The notes under the pieces were generated by a model. The model was not told where the DNA came from, did not search any database, and worked only from the letters and a program-made list of their open reading frames with translations. Shown piece by piece: positions 7,301 through 13,800 of a stretch of DNA of 15,247 bases. Source of the stretch: Chloroflexota bacterium (GTDB taxonomy: Bacteria; Chloroflexota; Anaerolineae; B4-G1; SLSP01); assembly GCA_012798275.1 (NCBI GenBank), contig JAAZNO010000114.1, forward strand, positions 1 to 15,247, given 5' to 3'. The stretch's first letter is position 1; each line of letters opens with the position of its first letter. Position numbers and translations under genes: made by a program.

Positions 7301-10300
7301 TGCAACTCCTCGAACCGCTCCTGGGCCTCAGCAAAGAGCCAGGCGTTCGCAATGGCACTGGCGATCTGATCCGCCACCGTCTCCAGCACCAGAATGTCGC
7401 TTTCGGAGAACGCCTCCGGCAAGGCGGATTGAATGGTCAGCGCACCGATCACGTCGCCGCGCGAGATCAAGGGCAGGGCAATCTCCGAGCGGGTCTCCGG
7501 CAAAAGCGGATTGTCGAAACGCACCGCCTCACGGCCCACGTCGAAGGCGATACGGGACTGGCGTTCCTGCATCGCCGTTCCCACCATGGATTGCCCGCCA
7601 ATCAGCAGGCGGTGTCCCATCTGCAGCATCTGCGCGCCGGCCGCGCCGGTGCCAGCGCGCAACACGGCCCATTTTCCCGTATCGTCAATCAGGAAAGCGC
7701 CGACGTAGTAATATCCAAAACGCTCGCGGACGAGTTCCACAGCGCGAGGCAGCAATTCCTCCAGGTTGAGGATCGAGGAGGTCGCCCGCGAAATCTCCGC
7801 CGCCGTCTGCAATTGCTGCGTGCGGTATTCCAGGGCAGCGAGCAGCTGCTTGCGGGAGGTAATATCGTTCATCACCCCCACCATGCCGATCACGGCGCCC
7901 TGAGCATCAAAAACCGTAGATTTGCTGAAAATCACGTCATGCTCGACGCCATCCGCATACCGCGACCGCGTCTCGAACGTCTGCACCCCCGGCTCACGAA
8001 TCAACGCCATATCGGATTCATGCTGTGGCCGCGCCACTTCGGGATCAATGGCTTCCGGCAATTCGAGCATAGTCTTGCCCAAAATCTGTTCTGGCGGCAG
8101 GCCCAACACCTCCTCAGCAAAGGCCTTGTTGACGATGCGATGGACTCCGTGGATGTCCTTGTAGAAGACGGGGTTGGGGATAGATTCGATGATGGACCTG
8201 AGCAAAATCTGGTTGGACTCGGCCTCTAACGCCGCCCGGCGCGCCTGACTGAACAGCCGGGCATTCACAATCGCCGTCGCGATCTGATCCGCCATCGTCT
8301 GCAACATGAGGATGTCGTCCTCGCTGAAGGCTCGCGGCAGCTCCGATTGAATGGTCATGGCGCCGACCGCCTCGCCGCGCGCGACGAGGGGCAGCGCCAT
8401 TTCAGAGCGCGTCGCCGGCAGTTCGGGGTTGTCAAAACGCACCGCCTCCGCCCCCACGTCCAGGGCAATGCGCGCCTGACGGGTGGCCACGCACGCCCCG
8501 ATCATGGATTGCCCTCCGACCCGCAACCGATGTCCCGCCGCCAGCATCCGCGCGCCGGCTTCCCCGGTGCCGGCGCGCAACACGGCCCACTGTCCTTCCG
8601 CGTCCACCAGGAAAATCCCCACGTAGTAGAGACCGAAGCGCTCGCGAATGAGGGCCGCGAGCTGGGGCAGCAATTCATCCACGTCAAGGATCGAATACGC
8701 CGCCCGCGAGACCTCCGCCCCCGTGCTCAACAACTGCGTGCGGCGCTGTGCCGCCGCAAACAACTGCGCGTTGGCGATCGCTGCCGCCGCCTGATTGACC
8801 ATGCCCACGAGGAGTTCCAGATCCTCGTCGTTGAAGTCGCGCTCCTCCGGCAAGTTGATCGCCGTCATCGTGCCCAACGTCACGCCGCGGTAGATAATCG
8901 GCGCCACCATGATGGAACCGCAGTGCGTTTCCAGGCGGCGTTGCTGCACCTCCGGCGTCTCACGCGGGTCGGGCCGGTCCTTTGGAGAGAGCGTCGGATG
9001 GCCCTCGCGCAGCACCCACCCGCTCAACCCCGCCCAGAGTTCCTGATATGACACGTCCAAGGCGATGAATTCCTTGCCCGGTCCGCCGCGCGCGAAATGC
9101 GTTACCCGCTCCGTTTCCACATCGAAGGTCATGAGGGACACCCGATTGGCCGGCAACGTAGCGGCGACCTGCTCGGTGATCTCCTGCAACACTTCCTCCA
9201 GGTCTTTCACCAGCATGACCGCGCGCCCCACCTGATACAGGGCCTGCGTGCGGACGAGAGCCCGGCGCATGTTTTCAAACAGCTGCGCGTTGGCCACCGC
9301 TGCCGCCGCCTGTGAGGCCATGGCGACCATCAGGTCTATATCCTCAGGAGAAAAATCAGGGCGATCCAGACTGTTGAAAGCCGTCATTGTCCCTAGCAAC
9401 TCGCCGCGATACTGCAACGGGACCACAATGACAGCCCCGGTGCGATGGCGTTTGCGTCGCTCGCTGGCCTCCCGACCTTCACGGGGGTCCTCAAAGCCCT
9501 TAGGCGAATAGACCGGTTGCCGGTTAGCAATCACCCAGCCACTCAAGCCGTGCTGTAACTCATCGAAGGAAAGCAAATTATGCTCTTCCCGGATCCGGCC
9601 GCCTCTCACCGCGTGCGTGATCTCTTCAGCCGTAAAGTTGAAGGTGTAGATCACCACCTGATCCGCGTCGAGCACCTCGGCCACGCCGTCCACCACCGTT
9701 TGCAACGTCTCTTCAACGCTCACCAGGGAGGTGACAGAACGGTTCGCCCGATACAACGCCTCAGTCCGTGCCAGAGATCTTTGGGTCTGACCGAAAAGCT
9801 GCGCGTTTTGAATGAAGATCACCACCTGGCTGGCCAGCAACTGTCCCAGATACTGATCGTAAGACGTGAAAGCTCGCCCCTCCCGGTCATCCGTCGCCAC
9901 AAGGACGCCGACGACCTGATCCTGCCACAAAAGAGGAATGGCCATGGCCGCGCGGAAAGGCGCGGCCTGGAATTCGGCAGGACGATTGGCCCACTGTCCG
10001 TAATCATTCCGTACCTGGAGCTGTTTGGCGACATAGGCCTGGCCCACCAACCCCTCACCCGGCGCCAACCGCGTCCCCACTTTGGTCGCGTAGCCGCTCT
10101 GCAGTGACAGCACCAGCTCCAACTGCTGCTCTCCCTCACGCCAGAGCCAGATACCGCCGCCGGTAGCATCGAGCAATCTCACAATGCGGGGCCCCAAACT
10201 CTCAAGCATGGGATCCAGCTCGCGCTGTTGTCGCGCCAGTTCGAGCGAGATCTCGTACATCGAGCTCATCGCCTGATACCGCCGTTGTAATAGCTCGTAA

Positions 10301-10818
10301 TCCTGCTCCAGCTCCCGATAAGCGGTCATGGATTCCAGCGTGTCCCCGACGTGGGCCGCCAGCAAGCCCAACAGCGGCGGCGCGGCGGGTGAGAAGGCCT
10401 TGCCCGGCTCCAGCTGCAGTGCGCAGATCAGGCCAATTATTTTCCCGGCGAGGGTGACCGGCGCCAGGAGCACGCCCTGCGGGGACGTTGGCAACTGCAA
10501 CACCGCCATCTGTTCCGGCGTCTGCCATACCACCGGCTCTTCACGCACCCCGTCCCGTTCCAGGTTGACCACTCCCAGCGGCGGGAGCTGCACAAGGGGC
10601 AGCCCCACCGCCGCGCGCGGAAGCAGGCGGGACGCCGTCTTGGAGTCGCCATCGGCAGCATAGAAGAGCGCCGCCGGGCAAGAGCACAGCTGCGTGACAA
10701 GAGCCACGATCTGTTCGCCCAGCTGCGCAAGTCCCCCCGCACGCAGCGCGGACCTGGAAATCGCCGTTATGGCTGCCAGCGAAACACCCGGGTCAAATTG
10801 CAAGGCATCAGCATTCAT
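4324..10818 (-). CDS. Giant multi-GAF/PAS hybrid histidine kinase with two receiver domains
   Basis: A 2164-residue soluble sensor kinase without any membrane segment. Domains in order: GAF at about 12-168, 183-345, 353-517, 524-688 and 692-858; PAS 868-990 (SIIESIPNPVFYKD to VMNDITSRK); GAF 998-1165, a divergent GAF 1165-1303, GAF 1308-1475 and 1482-1648; HisKA 1655-1730 with phospho-acceptor His1673 in MSHELRTPLN; HATPase with N-box Asn1792, DSGVGIP (1819-1825), FTPFEQVD and GGTGLGL (1848-1854); REC1 1914-2030 (Asp1964, Lys2013); REC2 2034-2150 (Asp2084, Thr2114, Lys2136). All catalytic residues are present, so it should autophosphorylate His1673 and pass phosphate to one or both receivers. 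No HPt domain or DNA-binding output is seen. Conserved amphipathic helices ending in NAQLF-type motifs link the GAFs into a presumed long signalling rod. The start has AGGGAG 10 nt upstream, overlapping the stop of the preceding receptor gene. Ligands are unknown. Confidence 0.93.
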   Translation of the reverse strand: MNADALQFDPGVSLAAITAISRSALRAGGLAQLGEQIVALVTQLCSCPAALFYAADGDSKTASRLLPRAAVGLPLVQLPPLGVVNLERDGVREEPVVWQTPEQMAVLQLPTSPQGVLLAPVTLAGKIIGLICALQLEPGKAFSPAAPPLLGLLAAHVGDTLESMTAYRELEQDYELLQRRYQAMSSMYEISLELARQQRELDPMLESLGPRIVRLLDATGGGIWLWREGEQQLELVLSLQSGYATKVGTRLAPGEGLVGQAYVAKQLQVRNDYGQWANRPAEFQAAPFRAAMAIPLLWQDQVVGVLVATDDREGRAFTSYDQYLGQLLASQVVIFIQNAQLFGQTQRSLARTEALYRANRSVTSLVSVEETLQTVVDGVAEVLDADQVVIYTFNFTAEEITHAVRGGRIREEHNLLSFDELQHGLSGWVIANRQPVYSPKGFEDPREGREASERRKRHRTGAVIVVPLQYRGELLGTMTAFNSLDRPDFSPEDIDLMVAMASQAAAAVANAQLFENMRRALVRTQALYQVGRAVMLVKDLEEVLQEITEQVAATLPANRVSLMTFDVETERVTHFARGGPGKEFIALDVSYQELWAGLSGWVLREGHPTLSPKDRPDPRETPEVQQRRLETHCGSIMVAPIIYRGVTLGTMTAINLPEERDFNDEDLELLVGMVNQAAAAIANAQLFAAAQRRTQLLSTGAEVSRAAYSILDVDELLPQLAALIRERFGLYYVGIFLVDAEGQWAVLRAGTGEAGARMLAAGHRLRVGGQSMIGACVATRQARIALDVGAEAVRFDNPELPATRSEMALPLVARGEAVGAMTIQSELPRAFSEDDILMLQTMADQIATAIVNARLFSQARRAALEAESNQILLRSIIESIPNPVFYKDIHGVHRIVNKAFAEEVLGLPPEQILGKTMLELPEAIDPEVARPQHESDMALIREPGVQTFETRSRYADGVEHDVIFSKSTVFDAQGAVIGMVGVMNDITSRKQLLAALEYRTQQLQTAAEISRATSSILNLEELLPRAVELVRERFGYYYVGAFLIDDTGKWAVLRAGTGAAGAQMLQMGHRLLIGGQSMVGTAMQERQSRIAFDVGREAVRFDNPLLPETRSEIALPLISRGDVIGALTIQSALPEAFSESDILVLETVADQIASAIANAWLFAEAQERFEELQRLQRELTGEAWAHYVRGQTVVGYAYDAARLVPLLESGSEPADEVSQLWRQREALALADLTHGEMVQRQDDQGAFVLAPITSPLGEPLGVLGVDTTLETPEAGWSEEDLELLQAVREQVGMALENRLLFEQTTSVLTETTTLYEVGQKITEAHTEADIFHAVIEGLSRRPESERVSVGLFEPLDNPAQLRVVDGWAREGQAVAAGNVYPLLYWRAVYTSLEGEGAFICPNIDQESRFGPEIRGMFEYLKVRGFVAFQLRVRGMLYGTILVYTKEPHEFTPEELRFYATLTRNTSVALENLFLLETTRQEAERRALLNEVMSTASASLDPDDLVHDTTQLIAQRLEMPALYWVYRGGVLEAAAVYRFDGSALVVEGPQERFVPEDVPELTEAVLSKLDYRWNFTSSPGLVSPFDVYRTALDLEELLVLPVLIRDEVLGVLVLGQQRGHPAIDENETAFLRNAAVNIGVALENAQLYQEAQETAEKLKEVDRLKSEFLANMSHELRTPLNSIIGFSRVILKGIDGPITDLQKTDLEAIYQSGRHLLELINDILDQSKIEAGKMEYTFEPTDLMEIIRGVMSTSIALVKDKPIELQQQLPEALPTIIADSRRIRQVLLNLVGNAAKFTEQGFISLSAWADEEWVTIAVQDSGVGIPRDRYGAVFTPFEQVDSSSSRRFGGTGLGLPVSKRFVEAHGGSIWFESELGVGSTFYVKLPIAGPPAEKPAEEEWPVRAPRSEGEDSKGLLVLTVDDDAGVITLFRRYLSKQGYRVVGLTRGDRVVEEAKRLKPYAITLDILMPDRSGWEVIRDLKSDPLTRNIPVIVCSILAERDKGLSMGVADYLVKPILEQDLLSALARLSHDLTKTHVLVVDDNPDDRNLLERILADAGYIVATASNGVEAIADLALSPPDLVVLDLMMPDVDGFAVLENMKARPETCDIPVIVATAKELSAAERAALTVRVQALLQKGLFDQERLLEDVAAALARLGPARQDTHR
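4369..5079 (-). other. Tandem receiver domains of the giant kinase
   Basis: Residues about 1914-2150. REC1 has the acidic pocket TVDDD, phospho-acceptor Asp1964 (LDILMPD), Ser1994 in the Thr/Ser position and Lys2013 in LVKP. REC2 has VVDDN, Asp2084 (LDLMMPD), Thr2114 in VIVATAK and Lys2136 in LLQKG, where the usual KP is replaced by KG. Both look phosphorylatable. The last receiver is C-terminal with nothing after it but 14 residues. Confidence 0.9.
5155..5856 (-). other. Transmitter module (HisKA plus HATPase) of the giant kinase
   Basis: This segment encodes residues about 1655-1888. It contains the helix DRLKSEFLANMSHELRTPLN with His1673, the dimerisation helix ending DILDQSKIEAGKME, and the N, G1, F and G2 boxes of the ATP-binding domain. 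It is the only kinase module in the two-gene system, so signals from both proteins must converge here if they act together. Confidence 0.93.
7324..7827 (-). repeat. GAF repeat copy paired with 8245-8745
   Basis: This copy encodes residues about 998-1165 of the giant kinase. It shares long runs with the GAF at 8245-8745, for example the pattern GGQSM-x-G, FDVGxEAVRFDNPxLPxTRSE-x-ALPL and the ending ADQIAxAIxNAxLF. Both copies also share words at DNA level such as ATGGATTGCCC and AAACGCACCGCCTC. A related third copy is GAF1 of the upstream receptor gene (14037-14489). Confidence 0.85.
7849..8217 (-). other. Single PAS domain inside the GAF array
   Basis: Residues about 868-990 show the PAS pattern: SIIESIPNPVFYKD, the FAEEVLGLPPEQILGKT helix region, and the PAC-like end GAVIGMVGVMNDITSRKQ. 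It is the only PAS among the cytoplasmic domains and separates the two most similar GAF domains of the protein. Its ligand is unknown. No heme-binding or flavin-binding (NCRFLQ-type) motif is seen. Confidence 0.85.
8245..8745 (-). repeat. GAF repeat copy paired with 7324-7827
   Basis: This copy encodes residues about 692-858 of the giant kinase, immediately before the PAS domain. Its protein and DNA are visibly similar to the copy after the PAS, so the module was probably duplicated with the PAS inserted or retained between copies. The shared surface includes the AEVSRA/AEISRA linker helix as well as the GAF itself. Confidence 0.85.
8755..9249 (-). repeat. GAF repeat copy paired with 9268-9762
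   Basis: Encodes residues about 524-688. It shares with its neighbour the wording GLSGWV, the SPK-x-DPRE region, LGTMTA and QAAAA-x-ANAQLF. This pair forms a second subfamily, different from the FDNP-type GAFs, and is a direct tandem duplication. Confidence 0.8.
9268..9762 (-). repeat. GAF repeat copy paired with 8755-9249
   Basis: Encodes residues about 353-517 of the giant kinase, in tandem with its sister copy. Both carry the same insertion with GLSGWV and a charged stretch rich in Arg and Glu (about residues 440-460 here) before the central strand. That stretch is unusual among the other GAFs of the protein. Confidence 0.8.
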
Positions 10819-10828
10819 ACTCTCAGGT

Positions 10829-10834
10829 CTCCCT
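10829..10834 (-). promoter_or_regulatory. Shine-Dalgarno of the giant kinase overlapping the upstream stop codon
   Basis: On the minus strand the sequence reads TAGGGAG with the stop TAG (10833-10835) running into AGGGAG, 10 nt before the ATG at 10816-10818. Only 14 nt separate the two genes, so ribosomes finishing the receptor can reinitiate on the kinase. This supports co-expression at a fixed ratio. Confidence 0.65.
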
Positions 10835-13800
10835 ACTCCTCCGTGGACGCGCCATCATCTTCCACGGGATTCGGCTCGTCAGCAGCGCGCGACGCCAGCT
10901 CTCCGGTAGGTTTCTTGCGTCGCGCGGGTCCCACAGCGCCAAGGCGCACTACCGCCCGCGGCGTCTCCAAAGCGCGTCCCAATTCGCGCGCTGCCGTCTG
11001 CAACACGCTCTGCACGTCCGGCGCTGCCTGCAACTGCTCGCCGATCTCGCGGATGAGCTGCTCGCGCCGCGCCCGCGCCGCAGTGGCTTCCAGCTGATAG
11101 AGGTTCTGGATGGCGATCGCCGCCTGCCCTGTGAGGGTGCTCAATCGGCGTTGCTCTTCCTCTGTGAGGCGAGTCACGGCATCAAAGGCCGCCATCAGCG
11201 TGCCGATGGTCTGCCCGCCTGCCGCCAGCGGGGCGAACACGAGGGTGCGCGCCCCCAGGTCTTCCTCGAAAAAGATGCGCGCCGGGGCGAGGGGCTCCAC
11301 TTCGCGGGTCACATCCGTGATCGTCGAGCTGCGCTCGCGCCGCAGGTAGGGTTCCAGCAAAGAGAAGGCGTTGCCCCGCGCCAGGAGGGAAACGTCGCTT
11401 GCCGGCGTCGCGGTCCAGCGGGCCGCCAGCAGGGCCTTCGTCGGGCGCTGACGCTCGGTCCAGGGCCGGTCATACAACAACGTCGCCGCGAAGTGCGCCC
11501 CGCTGCCGAGCGCCGTGTACTGGCGCATCACGTCCAGAATCTGCCCGTAAGTCTGCGCAGCGTTCAGCGCGCCCCCGGCTTCGTACAACATCTCGGTCTC
11601 GGCCAGCGCCGCCTGCACTTCGCGGAACAGCCGCTCCCGCGCCAGGGTGCTGGAAAGCGCCGCCGCCACCGTGCGCACCGAAATCAGCTCCTCCGGCTTC
11701 CAATCGCGTTCCCGCTGACTGTTGCCAAAAGCCATGAAGTTCGGCTCCGCCGTCTCGCCCGGCACCGCGATCAACAGCAACGAGTGGAAGCCCAAGGCCT
11801 GCAACATCCGCTGCTCCGCCGCACTGGCGCCATGCCAATCCGCACGGACAATCCCCTCCGCGCGCAAGGCCGGCAGCCATTCCAGGACATCTTCCCGGCG
11901 CCATTTGGACGCGGCGGCCACGGCCTGGCCGGCAGCGCTCGACTGCGTCCACCGTGCGGCCACTTCCCAGTACCCACCGGCGCCCTCCGAACGCAATTCA
12001 CAGTATTGCGCCGCGTCAGTTTCCAGTGTTTCCCCCAGAAGCTGCAACACCGTCGGCAGGGATTCGGTGCCCCGTTCCGCCAGCTGCGCCGTCCCCTGCG
12101 CGACGGCATCGCGGTAACGGGCCTGCATCTCCACCACCGCCAGGGTCTGCTGCAGCTGCCCGAATTGCAGCGCGTTCTGCGCCGACGTCGCCAGCTGCGA
12201 CCCCAAGAACTCCAGCAAACGCACCGCCTCCTCGGTGAAGAAGCCCTCCTGGGTGCTGTTGGCGAAAAGCACGCCCACCGTCTCCGCACCCAGGCGCAAC
12301 GGCACCGCGGCCTGGGAAACCAGGCCCAGCTCTTGCAAGGCCGGCGCAATCTCGTCCCCAGAAATCAAGCGATTGACGATCACCGGCTGTCCCTCGTGCA
12401 ACACGCGGGCCGTCACACCCGCGACCCGAGGCGGGGCTAGCGTTTCGGGAGTCACATAGGCGGGCGATGCCCCGGCATGACCGGAGAAAGGAGTGGCGTT
12501 GCCACGCGCCCAGAAGAAAGCGCGGGTCCGCTGCACGCCCAGGAGGCGCAAGGCCCACTCCGCGCCCCGCGTGAGCACCGCCTCTACCTCGCGCATCCCG
12601 ATCATGTCGAGGCCAGCCTCGTACAGCTGCTGCAGGTCGCGCGCGCGCCGGGCGCTTTCCTGGTACAGACGCGCGTTTTCCAAAGCCACCGTCGCCTGTG
12701 CGGCGAAGAGTTCCGCCAGCCGGCTCACTACCGCGTCGAAAGGCATCCCGCCGCGAGGACGGGTGACCAACAGCACACCAATCACGCCGCGCGCTGCCAG
12801 CAAGGGGATGCCCAACGCCGGCCCCACGGTCGAAAGTTCCCCCGCACCGAGCTGCTCCCAGGTCATGTAATCCCCGGTCTGAATGACCCGACGCTCGCTC
12901 CAGGCCGTGCCCGGCAGCCCCTGCCCCGGTTGCACCCCGAGCCCCTGATAGGACGTGAGCGTCCCTTGCGCGCACACGCACTGGAGGGTCTCGTGAGCCT
13001 CGTCGTAACGCCAGAAGGCGGCCCCAGCCGCTACGAGCAGCTCCTGCGCCTCTTCCACGACCAGTCTTTCCGTCGCTTCGGGATCCCGCACCTGACCAAA
13101 GCGCAGCGAGGCCTCATACAGCAGCTGCAATTCGGCGGAACGGCGCTGTGTCTCTTCCATGAGGTGCAGGTTTTCCAGGACCACGGCGACCTGGCCGGCG
13201 AGGTTGCGCGCCAGGGCGCGGGTGTCCGGGTCAAGCAACACGTCCTGTTGCCGGCGCACCAGCGCCAGGAAACCCGCCTGCGCTGTCGCCGTGCGGATGG
13301 GCACATACAGCACACGCTCGAGGTCGTAACTCCCGGCCAACGATGGCACCTGTCCTAGCGGCAGCAGTTTCCCCAGTTCTGGCTCCATCAACCCATGGAA
13401 GAAAATCTGCAAATCAGCGGGCAGCATATAGAAGGCCCCGGCGTCGAGCGCCTTCTCACCTTCGGGCAGCACGAAGGCCTGCAAGCGCACTTCTTGAGGC
13501 AGCGGCACGCCGCCTTCCGCCGTCGCGGCGCGGCGCGGGAAGATAAAGACTCCCACTGCCATCGCCAAACCCCGCGCCAGAATCGTCGCGATCTCCTCAA
13601 GCGCCTGATCGGGGTCGAGGGTCATGGCCGCTGTCTGCAAGACCGCGTTGAGCAACGCCTGCTGCCGCGCCGTGCGCTGCGTCTCCTCGAAGAGGCGCGC
13701 CGTCTCCAGCGCCGAAGCGACCTGATCCGTCACACTGCGAATCAACGCGAATTCCTCTTCCGTCCACACGCGCCCCGGATCCGACAGCGTCAACATGCCG

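Noticed and set aside
7150..8229. A 359-codon plus-strand open frame antisense to the giant kinase
   Set aside because: It mirrors the GAF-PAS-GAF part of the kinase, shows no recognisable domain and no ribosome binding site or promoter, so it is a shadow frame.
8755..9249. Cysteine 633 in a kinase GAF as a bilin attachment site (cyanobacteriochrome-like)
   Set aside because: The word THCGSIMVAP places the Cys before a core strand and there are no DXCF, C-H or PHY-type features; the other GAFs have no cysteine there.
10819..10835. The two giant genes could be one gene broken by a frameshift or stop
   Set aside because: The receptor ends with a natural-looking charged tail, the kinase has its own Shine-Dalgarno and start, and the end of one and the beginning of the other both cover the same early part of a GAF domain instead of joining into one.
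11151..12440. A 429-codon plus-strand open frame antisense to the giant receptor gene
   Set aside because: It lies entirely inside a gene with clear GAF homology on the other strand, its translation is a low-complexity Arg/Gln/His mixture, and long antisense frames are expected in GC-rich codon usage.
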